In this document: positions 25,568-33,919 of the stretch, one piece after another
Layout: every line of letters starts with the position of its first letter
Position numbering within the stretch: position 1 is the stretch's first letter
Origin: Salinimicrobium catena
Lineage (GTDB): Bacteria; Bacteroidota; Bacteroidia; Flavobacteriales; Flavobacteriaceae
Direction: 5' to 3'
Assembly (NCBI RefSeq): GCF_900102915.1
Contig: NZ_FNGG01000004.1
Coordinates: 62,001-126,000, forward strand
DNA length: 64,000 nt
Program-made: the position numbers and the translations under genes
Notes under the pieces: generated by a model
The model's input: the letters and a program-made list of their open reading frames with translations, nothing else
The model's database searches: none
What the model was told of the DNA's origin: nothing

Positions 25568-26251
25568 CTAGCGTTCGCCTTTTTTAGTAGCCCGTAACAT
25601 TTCACGCTTTCCGGGAGGTCCAGGCAGCCGTTCCACCAAAAACCCCACTGCCTGCATGGCACGCCTCACGCTGCCTTTTGCCGAATAGGTGACCAGCACC
25701 CCGTCCTGTCTTAAAGAATTGCACATCCTCATAAAGATCTCCTCTGTCCATAATTCGGGCTGTACCCGCGGACCAAAAGCATCAAAGAAGATGAGATCAA
25801 AATAATCCTGCGCCTTTATGTCCTTAAAGAACATTTGCTGCTTCTGTAGGCAAAAAAGCGGGGAGATCTCTGTTTTTCGACCCCACGGATTCTGGTGGAG
25901 TTTTGCAAAGACCTCTGCAGCGTCATCTTCCGGAAATAGTCCGGCATAATCAAGGGACTCCAGTTCTTCAACAGAAACAGGGTAGGCCTCTACGCCAGTA
26001 TAGTCAAGGATCACTTCTCCTTTTTGCGCCTCGTAATAACTAAGGAGGGCATTAAGCCCGGTTCCGAAGCCGATTTCCAGAATATTCAAACGCTCTGGAG
26101 CCTTCTTTTCCAGGTAATGCCTTAGCCCGCTCTCAATAAAAACATGCTGCGCTTCCTGCAGGGCACCGTGTTTGGAATGATAGTGCTCATTCCACTCGGG
26201 CAGGTAAATGGTGGCAGAACCGTCTCCGGTCTTGATAATTTCTCTTTTCAA
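25568..26251 (-). CDS. mnmD: tRNA mnm5s2U34 methyltransferase MnmD
   Basis: A 227-residue SAM-dependent methyltransferase equivalent to the N-terminal half of E. coli MnmC. SAM-binding residues lie in LNILEIGFGTGLNALLSYYEA, and the catalytic region is DYFDLIFFDAFGPRVQPELWTEEIF followed by LVTYSAKGSVRRAMQAVGF, all diagnostic of the MnmD/MnmC2 family. It completes the wobble uridine modification. It has no FAD oxidase half, so the mnm5 precursor must be made differently. It starts three bases after the DUF4920 gene ends, in the same operon. Confidence 0.92.
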   Translation of the reverse strand: MKREIIKTGDGSATIYLPEWNEHYHSKHGALQEAQHVFIESGLRHYLEKKAPERLNILEIGFGTGLNALLSYYEAQKGEVILDYTGVEAYPVSVEELESLDYAGLFPEDDAAEVFAKLHQNPWGRKTEISPLFCLQKQQMFFKDIKAQDYFDLIFFDAFGPRVQPELWTEEIFMRMCNSLRQDGVLVTYSAKGSVRRAMQAVGFLVERLPGPPGKREMLRATKKGER

Positions 26252-26253
26252 AT

Positions 26254-26757
26254 CTATTTTTTAATATTGACCCCATCTGCCAGGAACAGGAGGGTCTTTT
26301 TGGGTTCTTTAATAGCTGCTATCTCTTCGGGAGAAAGGCCTGCATCTTCGGCATAATGTTTTTGCTCCTCAACCGGCATTTCCTCTACATAGGCCAAACC
26401 GTTAATAAAAACAGTGTGAGATTCAATGTCTTTAGGCACAAAAAAGGCGTAATCCTTGAACTTTATCATCACTTCCTCTCCAGCCGGCAACGCAATCTTC
26501 ATCCAGCAGCCTTTATTTTTGCAAACCGAGGTTACTTCTGCAGTAAAAGCTACCTGCAGGCTGTCTCCGGGTTTTAGATCCCCATATTTTAACTCCATTT
26601 GGTAGGGTGATAATATGTTCTGAATATCGAATTTTTCTCCCAATGAAATACCGCCATTTTCATGAGCAGGATCTTCTGCGGAAACATTCTGGGCAAAAAT
26701 GAAGTTTCCCGCTGCAAGCAATATCGCCAAAGTTAATAATGTTTTGAAATTAGGCAT
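26254..26757 (-). CDS. exported DUF4920 domain protein
   Basis: A 167-residue exported protein with signal peptide 1-23 (ending FIFAQ). The DUF4920 domain follows, with the hallmark VTSVCKNKGCWMKIALPAGEEVMIKFKDYAFFVPKD, where the two Cys in CKNKGCW may bind metal or form a disulphide, and TVFINGLAYVEEMPVEEQKHYAEDAG. The family is common in Bacteroidota and has no assigned function. It is the first gene of the run with mnmD; the promoter lies in the 109 bases shared with ilvE. Confidence 0.88.
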   Translation of the reverse strand: MPNFKTLLTLAILLAAGNFIFAQNVSAEDPAHENGGISLGEKFDIQNILSPYQMELKYGDLKPGDSLQVAFTAEVTSVCKNKGCWMKIALPAGEEVMIKFKDYAFFVPKDIESHTVFINGLAYVEEMPVEEQKHYAEDAGLSPEEIAAIKEPKKTLLFLADGVNIKK

Positions 26758-26839
26758 ACCTGAAAGGATTGAGGATCACGAAATTGAAATTAAGATAAAA
26801 TTAGTCAATTGCCGTCTTTAATTACCGCATTTATTTCGG

Positions 26840-26847
26840 TAAATTTG
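26840..26847 (+). promoter_or_regulatory. -7 promoter box for ilvE
   Basis: TAAATTTG fits TAnnTTTG exactly and lies 19 bases before the ilvE ATG at 26867. No -33 box is clear. Confidence 0.6.
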
Positions 26848-26866
26848 CACAAATATCTAAGAAAAA

Positions 26867-27943
26867 ATGAGAAATGGTATATCCCACGCAATCGATGTAG
26901 TTGAAGCTCCGGCTTCAAAGATCGATTCGGTAGACTTTGATAATCTTGTATTTGGAAATGTTTTTACTGACCATATGATGGAGTGCGATTATGTAGACGG
27001 ACAGTGGCAAAACCCAACCATAAAACCTTACGGTCCCATTCAGCTTGAGCCTTCAGCAAAAGTCTTCCACTACGGGCAGGCCATTTTTGAGGGAATGAAA
27101 GCCTTTAAGGACGATGAAGATCAGGTGTGGCTTTTCAGGCCCGAAGCGAACATTGACCGCTTCAATAAATCTTCTGTACGTCTTGCCATTCCTGAATTTC
27201 CAAAAGAAATGTTCCTGGAAGGGCTGGAAACCCTGTTAAACCTTGACAGGGATTGGATCAAAAAAGGCCTTGGAAATTCCCTTTACATAAGACCATTCGT
27301 GATCGCTACAGAACCGGGAGTCTCGGCTTCCCCCTCGAAAAGCTATAAATTCATGATCATTTGTTCTCCTGCAAAAGCTTACTACAGCGGAGAGGTGAGA
27401 GTGGTATTTGCAGAAAAGTTCAGCCGTGCGGCTAACGGAGGTGTTGGATATGCCAAAGCAGCAGGTAATTACGGGGCGCAATTCTACCCTACCAACCTGG
27501 CCAAGGAAGAAGGTTACCAGCAGATAATCTGGACAGATGCCAATACCCACGAATACCTTGAAGAAGCCGGTACCATGAACATCTTCTTTAGAGTGGGAGA
27601 TAAATTACTTACTGCGCCTATCAGTGATCGAATCCTTGACGGGGTGACCAGAAAAAGCGTTATTGCCCTTGCCGAAGAGAACAATATTCCTATTGAGGTG
27701 AGAAGGGTAACGGTAAAAGAGATCGTGGAAGCCGCCAAAAAAGGTGAACTAAAAGAGATCTTTGGAGCAGGAACTGCTGCTACCATTAACCCTATCAAAG
27801 GTTTTGGCCACATGGGCGAAAAATATGAACTGCCAGAGCAGGCCGAATCTTACGCCAAATTCTTTAAGTCAAAATTGATGGATATCCAATACAACAGGGC
27901 CGAAGACAAATTTGACTGGAGATACCTGGTAGAGAAAAAATAA
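26867..27943 (+). CDS. ilvE: branched-chain amino acid aminotransferase
   Basis: A 358-residue fold-type IV PLP enzyme of the longer (BCAT II) type; it makes and breaks down Leu, Ile and Val by transamination with glutamate. Visible: YGQAIFEGMKAFKDDEDQVWLFRPEANIDRFNKSSVRL near the N-terminus, GGVGYAKAAGNYGAQF with the PLP lysine in the middle, then LEEAGTMNIFFRVGDKLLTAP and GAGTAATINPIKGF. The gene is single; its stop is two bases from the convergent Gmad2 lipoprotein gene. Confidence 0.95.
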   Translation: MRNGISHAIDVVEAPASKIDSVDFDNLVFGNVFTDHMMECDYVDGQWQNPTIKPYGPIQLEPSAKVFHYGQAIFEGMKAFKDDEDQVWLFRPEANIDRFNKSSVRLAIPEFPKEMFLEGLETLLNLDRDWIKKGLGNSLYIRPFVIATEPGVSASPSKSYKFMIICSPAKAYYSGEVRVVFAEKFSRAANGGVGYAKAAGNYGAQFYPTNLAKEEGYQQIIWTDANTHEYLEEAGTMNIFFRVGDKLLTAPISDRILDGVTRKSVIALAEENNIPIEVRRVTVKEIVEAAKKGELKEIFGAGTAATINPIKGFGHMGEKYELPEQAESYAKFFKSKLMDIQYNRAEDKFDWRYLVEKK

Positions 27944-27945
27944 TT

Positions 27946-28983
27946 CTAATTAGAAGAAAACCTCACCGGAACGCGATAAACTCTGTCGTGTTCCGGTTTT
28001 CCTGATGCATTGGAGCGGCTAAAGACAAGAAATCCGTGGTTAGCATCGGGTGCATCAAAAGAGATCTCGGCCTCAAAAGGCACGAAATCTTCGGTCATCC
28101 ACTCCCCTTGTGCCCGCATAGATCCCGTAGCCAAAGTCCGGTGTTCCTCATCAACCAGCTTATAAGGCGCTTCAGCTTCAAAGAACCAGTATCCACGCGC
28201 TTTTCCTTTGATCTGCAGCGGACTTGTTATAACCTGATTTGGCTTAGGCTGCTCAACCCTGATGAGCTCTGAAATCACCTTTTTTGGAGTATTTTCTGCG
28301 GAAAAGTTCAGGCTTTCCAGAACCGAATTCAATGCTTCCATGCTTTCCGACGAAACTTCTCCGGAATATTCCACCCTGTCGCCACCTAAAGGATCGCATT
28401 GGTTCATGGGCTTTTTATCTCCCGAAGCTTCAGAAAAGCATTGGGCTTTAAAATCATTTACGGCATAGTGCACAAAGATGCTCCCATACTCATCCCACCC
28501 CGGCGGAGGAGAATAGAACCTGAGGCTAAGCGCCCACGGGCGCCCGTTCTCCAAAAGATACACCATAGATTCATTGGGGTTGATCTCAAATTGCAACGGA
28601 AAACCTTTGCCCCACTCTTTGAGGCTCTTTCTTTTCCCTGAAGGTGCGTCTACTCCAAAACCATTTGGCAGAAAGGCAATATAAGAAGCTGATGCATTCT
28701 CATGAATGGCGTAAGGAGGAGCCTTATCATTTTGAGGATGGTATATGTTGACTACCGGAGCCTTAGCCGGTAGCTCTCCTGAATAGACCTCATAAGCTGT
28801 AGGAACTTGCAGCGAAAAATACCATTTTTCACTGACGTAATCCTGAGAAGCTTGCAGTTCCTCTTCGGGTTCTACAGAAATACTGTCCTGTTGAATTTTC
28901 TTTTCTGTTTTTTTCTCTGCGTTTTGATCTTTGCAGGCGATCATCAGGAAAAAGGTGATGAAGGCTAAAATAAAACTCCGCAT
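27946..28983 (-). CDS. lipoprotein with C-terminal Gmad2 immunoglobulin-like domain
   Basis: A 345-residue lipoprotein: signal 1-15 with Cys in FLMIACKD. A central domain of unknown kind (about 45-235) follows a charged linker. The last 110 residues match the Gmad2 domain: VEQPKPNQVITSPLQIKGKARGYWFFEAEAPYKLVDEE, GEWMTEDFVPFEAEISF, and SRSNASGKPEHDRVYRVPVRF. Gmad2 is a beta-sandwich found in spore-germination and surface proteins of many phyla. The start codon lies inside a perfect 10-base-pair hairpin (28979-29008), which may affect translation. No operon partner. Confidence 0.8.
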   Translation of the reverse strand: MRSFILAFITFFLMIACKDQNAEKKTEKKIQQDSISVEPEEELQASQDYVSEKWYFSLQVPTAYEVYSGELPAKAPVVNIYHPQNDKAPPYAIHENASASYIAFLPNGFGVDAPSGKRKSLKEWGKGFPLQFEINPNESMVYLLENGRPWALSLRFYSPPPGWDEYGSIFVHYAVNDFKAQCFSEASGDKKPMNQCDPLGGDRVEYSGEVSSESMEALNSVLESLNFSAENTPKKVISELIRVEQPKPNQVITSPLQIKGKARGYWFFEAEAPYKLVDEEHRTLATGSMRAQGEWMTEDFVPFEAEISFDAPDANHGFLVFSRSNASGKPEHDRVYRVPVRFSSN

Positions 28984-29008
28984 TTTTTCTTTTAAGGTAA
29001 AAAATGCG
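28979..29008 (-). promoter_or_regulatory. hairpin covering the start codon of the Gmad2 lipoprotein gene
   Basis: CGCATTTTTT at 28979-28988 and AAAAAATGCG at 28999-29008 form a perfect inverted repeat with a 10-base loop. The ATG of the minus-strand gene is in the 3' arm of the mRNA hairpin. Confidence 0.5.
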
Positions 29009-29039
29009 AATCAGAGTCCTTTTAAAAAAGTGCTAAAGT

Positions 29040-29429
29040 CTAATCTGCTTTAAGGATCCCGGCAAGTTCAGGAGGAAAATAATCAGGGCCTTTTAGCACT
29101 TTCCCGTCCTCGCGGTAAACAGGGTTTCCGTCGGCACCCAGCTTGCTCATATTGGATCTCTGGATCTCTTCAAAAACCTCTTCTATTTTGTGCTGCATGC
29201 CGTGTTCCAGAATGGTTCCGCAGAGAATGTACAGCATATCGCCCAGCGCATCGGCCACCTCCACAAGATCATTATTATCGGCAGCCTGCAGGTATTCTTC
29301 ATTTTCCTCCTTCATCAGCTCAAAACGCAGCCTGTTCTTTTCCTTCCCCAGGTCGGCGGTTGGTTCATCCTTTATTCCCAGGCCAAAGGCGGTATGAAAT
29401 GCCTTAACGGCTTCCAATCTTTTTTTCAT
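29040..29429 (-). CDS. MazG-like nucleoside triphosphate pyrophosphohydrolase
   Basis: A 129-residue all-helical protein of the MazG/PRA-PH superfamily, which hydrolyses nucleoside triphosphates or phosphoribosyl-ATP to monophosphates. The metal-binding motif is FELMKEENEEYLQAADNNDLVEVADALGDMLYILCG, with the paired Glu residues and the later ExxD. A C-terminal GNPVYREDGKVLKGPDYFPPEL tail is typical of this subgroup. It may be a house-cleaning enzyme. It is a single gene, divergent from a 62-residue membrane protein 33 bases away. Confidence 0.88.
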   Translation of the reverse strand: MKKRLEAVKAFHTAFGLGIKDEPTADLGKEKNRLRFELMKEENEEYLQAADNNDLVEVADALGDMLYILCGTILEHGMQHKIEEVFEEIQRSNMSKLGADGNPVYREDGKVLKGPDYFPPELAGILKAD

Positions 29430-29462
29430 CCTAAAGCTTTAACTTCGCATAAAAATAAATAA

Positions 29463-29651
29463 ATGTTTACAACCGGACAGTTAATCTTTGCCATCCTCTT
29501 TTTCATAGCCTTTGTGGTGGTGATCTTTTACAGCTATCGTAAGGACTTAAAGCTGCACAGGAAATATTATAAGGGTACTTTATATGTCCTTGCCGGCTTC
29601 CTTTTGTTCGTGGCACTTTTGTTCGTCATCAAAACCTATCTGAAGCAATAA
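29463..29651 (+). CDS. small two-helix membrane protein
   Basis: A 62-residue protein with two transmembrane helices (about 5-24 and 40-58) and a basic connecting loop (YRKDLKLHRKYYKG). I recognise no named family, although short proteins of this type are common in flavobacteria. It starts 33 bases from the divergent MazG-like gene and ends directly at a strong hairpin terminator, which supports its being a real gene. Confidence 0.7.
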   Translation: MFTTGQLIFAILFFIAFVVVIFYSYRKDLKLHRKYYKGTLYVLAGFLLFVALLFVIKTYLKQ

Positions 29652-29683
29652 AAAAAGCCGCCATTCCGGGGAATGGCGGCTTT
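29651..29683. terminator. bidirectional terminator
   Basis: AAAGCCGCCATTCC (29654-29667) is perfectly complementary to GGAATGGCGGCTTT (29670-29683). The T run is longer on the minus strand, so it mainly ends the M49 peptidase transcript, and it also follows the 62-residue gene. Confidence 0.85.
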
Positions 29684-29704
29684 AGGATCTGAAATATTTT
29701 CAGT

Positions 29705-31741
29705 CTAGTTTTCCATAGGAAGAATGTCGTACTTCTGAGAGTAGTCTAACATCTGTTCTTCAAAAGATACCGGTTGCTCTACTTTGATCGCAGTGATCTC
29801 ACCCTCTTCGTTCATTTCAGGTACCAACACAGGATTTACGAATCCGCTGTATGGAGCCGACTTGAACTGCTCGTTTCTTTTAAGCACCTCTCTGTGGATA
29901 TCCTGGTCTACCTTCACTCCGTAATTTTCAACAAGGTTCTTAGCTGCTTCGTAGTCTCCTTCAGACTTGATTCGCTGAGTTTCCTTCAGCAATTGCCCGA
30001 AAAGATCGCGTAATGCAGCGTAATCCTTAATATCGAAATAGGTCTTCCCGTCTTTGGTCACCTTCTCAATAACTCCGTTTTCCTGACCTTTTTCAAAAAC
30101 CCAGGCACTTACCCACTGGCGGTTACGCATGTGAGCTTCTTCAACATCTGCTCCCTGCTCTAACCTGATAAGTTGGGTCATTAATCCGTTTCTGATGTAT
30201 CCGTCATAAGCAGCTTTCCCAACTTTCGTATGGTCATCTACAAGTCCCAGCTCTTCCAGTTTTGGATCCATTAAATAATAAAGACCAACAAGATCTGCTC
30301 TCCCTTCTTCCAAAGTAGAAGCATAACTCTTTAGCGTTTCTTTGGTCTCACCTACTCCGGGATTCAATTGACCCGACGCATGACCCACAACTTCATGAAG
30401 GGCAGTGTGCAGTTTATCGGCCAGTTGCCCGTACTCTTTTTCTAGAGCTACCTCTTCCTCATCATGTGCAAATTCTTCCAGCCTGCCGGTAGTACCTGCA
30501 TTGTTGTAAGAATTGATAATGTTTCCAAGAGAAACAGATTTACTTCCATGAGCTTTCCTGATCCAGTTAGAGTTTGGCAGGTTCACCCCGATAGGAGTAC
30601 TTGGAGAAGCATCTCCCGCCTCCCCGGCAACGATCACTGTCTTATAGGTAACACCCACTACAGAATCCTTTTTGTGCTCTTCCATCAACGGGGCGTTATC
30701 TTCGAACCATTGCACGTTGTCTTCAAGCACTTTCATCTTCTGGCTCATGTCAAAATCCTTGATCTGCACAATGGTCTCGTAAGAACCTCTGTACCCCAGC
30801 GGATCGTTGTACACTTCGATAAAACTGTTGATATAGTCAATGTTTCCTTCAGTAGCTTTTACCCATGCGATGTTGTATTCATCCCAGGTTTGAAGATCTC
30901 CGGTATTGTAGTAATCAATAAGAAGCCCAAGAGCTTTTGCCTGCTGCTCATTTTCGGCAACACCTTTAGCTTTTTCAAGCCAGAAAACGATCTTGTCAAT
31001 GGCTTCCCCGTACATTCCGCCGCTTTTCCAAACCTTTTCAACCAGCTCTCCGTTCTCTTTTACCAGTTTGGAGTTCAATCCAAAAGCAAGAGGCTTGGCC
31101 GGGTTTGGAGATTGTTTTTTAGCGTAGAAAGCAGCAACATCATCGGCAGTCACATTTTCTCCGTAAAAGTTAACGGCAGACCCCTGTAACAGGCCTTTGC
31201 TCTCATCAAGGTTCACTTTCTTGCTGTCTTCATTGTTGAAGATCACTTCATAAGCCTCTCCGGTAAGTTCGGTGTCAGTTTCTGAAAGCAGGGTGTCAAA
31301 ATATTCCTTGCTGAAAGCCGGCTTCAACTTGTCCATAGAATAGTGGTGGTGGATCCCATTAGAGAACCATACTCTTTTCAGATAAGTCTCAAAATTCTTC
31401 CAGTCCTCGGTAGATTTGTCACCTTCATAGTTGGCGTAGATGTTCTCAAGAGCCTCACGAATCTTCAGGTTGTGCCGGTAATTCTGGTCCCAGATGATAT
31501 CACGCCCGCTTAAGCCGGCCTGGGTAAGGTAGTAAACCAGTTTTTGTTCCTTCAGGCTAAGGTTTTCCCATCCGGGGATCTGGTAGCGCAACACCTTGAT
31601 ATCGGCAAATTCGTCTACCTGGTAATCAAAATCATTTGTTTGGGCGATTTCCGCAGGAGCCGGTTTTTCAGCAACCGATTCAGCACACGAAAACAGCATC
31701 GTTGATGCCAAAAGCAGCATCAAATAGAACTTAATTTTCAT
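29705..31741 (-). CDS. M49 family (dipeptidyl peptidase III-like) zinc peptidase, lipoprotein
   Basis: A 678-residue exported peptidase. The lipoprotein signal ends at Cys19 (STMLFSCAES). The zinc motif of M49 is present as HEVVGH (family HEXXXH, usually HELLGH) followed by EEGRADLVGLY, which carries the third ligand and matches EECRAE of the family. The enzyme cuts dipeptides from the N-terminus of short peptides. Most eukaryotic relatives are cytosolic, while lipoprotein forms occur in Bacteroidota and would process peptides at the envelope. It has its own terminator. The 156 bases between it and the divergent SRPBCC gene hold no further gene. Confidence 0.92.
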   Translation of the reverse strand: MKIKFYLMLLLASTMLFSCAESVAEKPAPAEIAQTNDFDYQVDEFADIKVLRYQIPGWENLSLKEQKLVYYLTQAGLSGRDIIWDQNYRHNLKIREALENIYANYEGDKSTEDWKNFETYLKRVWFSNGIHHHYSMDKLKPAFSKEYFDTLLSETDTELTGEAYEVIFNNEDSKKVNLDESKGLLQGSAVNFYGENVTADDVAAFYAKKQSPNPAKPLAFGLNSKLVKENGELVEKVWKSGGMYGEAIDKIVFWLEKAKGVAENEQQAKALGLLIDYYNTGDLQTWDEYNIAWVKATEGNIDYINSFIEVYNDPLGYRGSYETIVQIKDFDMSQKMKVLEDNVQWFEDNAPLMEEHKKDSVVGVTYKTVIVAGEAGDASPSTPIGVNLPNSNWIRKAHGSKSVSLGNIINSYNNAGTTGRLEEFAHDEEEVALEKEYGQLADKLHTALHEVVGHASGQLNPGVGETKETLKSYASTLEEGRADLVGLYYLMDPKLEELGLVDDHTKVGKAAYDGYIRNGLMTQLIRLEQGADVEEAHMRNRQWVSAWVFEKGQENGVIEKVTKDGKTYFDIKDYAALRDLFGQLLKETQRIKSEGDYEAAKNLVENYGVKVDQDIHREVLKRNEQFKSAPYSGFVNPVLVPEMNEEGEITAIKVEQPVSFEEQMLDYSQKYDILPMEN

Positions 31742-31897
31742 TTGTTAGGGTTTTAATAATAAACTGAATTTAGATCCCGGTTTTTTTACTGCGACCGGGG
31801 GATTGACCTCTTGGATCAACTCGTAACAAATGTAAGAATAAGCTTCAAGCAAAATAACTATATTAGCGTAATAATCTAACAAACCAGCCATACAACC

Positions 31898-32926
31898 ATG
31901 AAAATCATAAAATACCTGCTTTTTTTGATCCTGATCCTGTTCATTGCAGGTTCTATCTATGTAGCCACTAAAGAAGGTGATTTTAAAGTGCAATCAAGCA
32001 GGACCATCAATGCGCCCGCCTCACTTTTGTACAAAGAGATTGCAGACCTTTCCAACTGGAAAACCTGGGATGGCTGGAGACAACAGGATGAGATCAACTT
32101 TGACCTCAGCGAGGATACTTCGGGTGAAGGGGCAATGATAAGCTGGGAAGCCGATAATATGAGAGACGGCAGCATCACGACCACCTCGGCAATTCCTAAC
32201 AGAAAACTGGAACAACAGTTGACCATGGAAACCAGCATTGGGGAAACCTCCGGAAATATTATTTGGGACCTGGAACCGGCCGAAAACGGAACGACGGTGA
32301 CCTGGACACTCACCGGTTCTCAATCTTTTAAGGAGAAACTGGCATTCACCTTACAGGATAGGGACCTGCCTGAGATCTTCCAGCCTATATTCGAAGAGAG
32401 CCTGCAGGACCTGGAAGAGAACGTGATAAGGAAAATGGAAGAATATTCCATAAATGTGGACGGGGTAACCCAACATGGCGGAGGCTATTATATGTACACC
32501 ACCACAGCCGCAAAACTGGGAGAAGTCAATTCAAGAGCTTCAGAAATGATAGACCAGGTAGGCATTTTCATGGAAAAGAACAATATCCCGATCAGCGGTA
32601 AACCTTTGGTTATCTACAACCAGCGAGACGACAGGAACGGCACTTCCATATTCTCTGCCGCGGTACCCACGCCCAGCCAAGTGATCACACCCACCGGCAG
32701 CGATGTGCTTAACGGATATCTTGAACCTCAAAAAGTGGTGAAAACAACTTTAAAAGGGAACCGGAAAAATGCGCCGCAGGCCTGGGAAGAAACCTACCGT
32801 TATATAGAGAAAAATGAACTGAAAGTAAATCCCCAAGGACAGCCTTTCGAGATCTACCTCACCAATCCTGCCGATATTGAAAATCCTGCCATGTGGATCA
32901 CAGAGATCTATATTCCTATTGAATAA
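31898..32926 (+). CDS. membrane-anchored SRPBCC plus GyrI-like domain protein
   Basis: A 342-residue protein with an N-terminal transmembrane helix (about 5-23), an SRPBCC/START-like lipid- or ligand-binding domain (about 35-170: VQSSRTINAPASLLYKEIADLSNWKTWDGW, then ENGTTVTWTLTG) and a GyrI-like/effector-binding domain (about 190-340: YYMYTTTAAKLGEVNS..., PISGKPLVIYN, NGYLEPQKVVKTTLKGN). Both domains bind small molecules. The combination is frequent in Bacteroidota and has no assigned role. crcB starts six bases after its stop and is probably co-transcribed. Confidence 0.85.
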   Translation: MKIIKYLLFLILILFIAGSIYVATKEGDFKVQSSRTINAPASLLYKEIADLSNWKTWDGWRQQDEINFDLSEDTSGEGAMISWEADNMRDGSITTTSAIPNRKLEQQLTMETSIGETSGNIIWDLEPAENGTTVTWTLTGSQSFKEKLAFTLQDRDLPEIFQPIFEESLQDLEENVIRKMEEYSINVDGVTQHGGGYYMYTTTAAKLGEVNSRASEMIDQVGIFMEKNNIPISGKPLVIYNQRDDRNGTSIFSAAVPTPSQVITPTGSDVLNGYLEPQKVVKTTLKGNRKNAPQAWEETYRYIEKNELKVNPQGQPFEIYLTNPADIENPAMWITEIYIPIE

Positions 32927-32932
32927 ATTAAC

Positions 32933-33301
32933 ATGAAACAAATTTTACTGGTCTTTATTGGAGGCGGCACGGGCAGCATTCTTCGTTATCTCATTTCAAA
33001 AAGTCTGAATAACGCGACCGTTCTCCCCCTCGGCACGCTGGTAGTAAATGTTCTGGGAAGTCTACTCATAGGATTCATCCTTGGATTGGGATACCGGCAG
33101 CAAATGCTCTCAGCCAACGGCATGTTGCTGTTGGCTACAGGATTTTGCGGTGGTTTCACAACATTTTCGGCTTTCTCTTATGAAAACCATATATTCCTGA
33201 AGGCCGGCGACTTCATGAGCGTGGGAATCTACACCATTTCCAGCCTGGTGCTGGGTATCGCGGCTACTTTTGCCGGATTGTACGCTTCACGATTTATATA
33301 G
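32933..33301 (+). CDS. crcB: fluoride channel CrcB/Fluc
   Basis: A 122-residue, four-helix protein that exports fluoride as a dual-topology dimer. Diagnostic segments: GGGTGSILRYLISK at the start, LGTLVVNVLGSLLIGFILG with the conserved Asn, and GFCGGFTTFSAFSYEN with the Phe-box and Na+-site Thr residues. It is the second gene after the SRPBCC protein, with a six-base gap, so no fluoride riboswitch can lie directly upstream. Confidence 0.95.
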   Translation: MKQILLVFIGGGTGSILRYLISKSLNNATVLPLGTLVVNVLGSLLIGFILGLGYRQQMLSANGMLLLATGFCGGFTTFSAFSYENHIFLKAGDFMSVGIYTISSLVLGIAATFAGLYASRFI

Positions 33302-33305
33302 AAGT

Positions 33306-33902
33306 TTATTTCTGATAGGCCTTCACCCCTGCCGGAATTTCTACGGCAAGATGATTTTCCTGCGGAACAAGCGGACAGGAATAATCCCCGCTGTAAGCGC
33401 AGTACGGATTGTAAGCCTTGTTGAAATCAAGAAGAACTTCGCTGCTTTTCGGAAGCATCATGTCCAGATATCTCCCGCCTGAATAGGTGGTTTCACCATT
33501 GGTGAGATCTGTAAAAGGCAAAAAAAGATAATCTTCATATCCTTTTTTTGGATCCTGGTTCTGGTACACGTTCAGTTTGAACTCTTTGCCTTTAAGGCTG
33601 AAGAAAAGTTCGCCGTATTTCACATACACCGGTTTACGGTCTGTGGTAGTCGGCATCTCAAATGGGGATTCATACGGAGTACGCACAAATTCGGCTACGA
33701 CGGTAAAGGCAGTATCAATGCTGAAAAAATCCAGAGCGGTAAACTTTTTCCGCTCCTTCGGCGGTAAGGGTGAAGTTTCGGGATCTTTGAAATCCCGGTT
33801 CATTTGCTTCTGAAAATCCTTTACAGACCGAATTTTTTCGCTGTTCTGAGCATTTCCGAAGCCGGCTGCAAACAAAAGCAGCAACAAGATATATTTCTTC
33901 AT
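33306..33902 (-). CDS. exported DUF1684 domain protein
   Basis: A 198-residue protein with signal peptide 1-18 (MKKYILLLLLFAAGFGNAQ), which fixes the start at 33902. The DUF1684 signature is clear near the C-terminus: FNKAYNPYCAYSGDYSCPLVPQENHLAVEIPAGVKAY, preceded by DLTNGETTYSGGRYLDMMLP. The family is widespread and of unknown function. It follows the hydrolase-like gene at a distance of 17 bases and is likely in the same operon. Confidence 0.88.
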   Translation of the reverse strand: MKKYILLLLLFAAGFGNAQNSEKIRSVKDFQKQMNRDFKDPETSPLPPKERKKFTALDFFSIDTAFTVVAEFVRTPYESPFEMPTTTDRKPVYVKYGELFFSLKGKEFKLNVYQNQDPKKGYEDYLFLPFTDLTNGETTYSGGRYLDMMLPKSSEVLLDFNKAYNPYCAYSGDYSCPLVPQENHLAVEIPAGVKAYQK

Positions 33903-33919
33903 GGCCAGGGGGCTATTGA

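Noticed and set aside
30464-31189. 241-codon open frame opposite the M49 peptidase gene
   Set aside because: It has no recognisable domain and lies entirely within a well-supported coding region; codon pattern fits the minus strand.
32880-32933. Fluoride riboswitch before crcB
   Set aside because: Only six bases separate crcB from the upstream stop codon, and no conserved aptamer pattern is visible.
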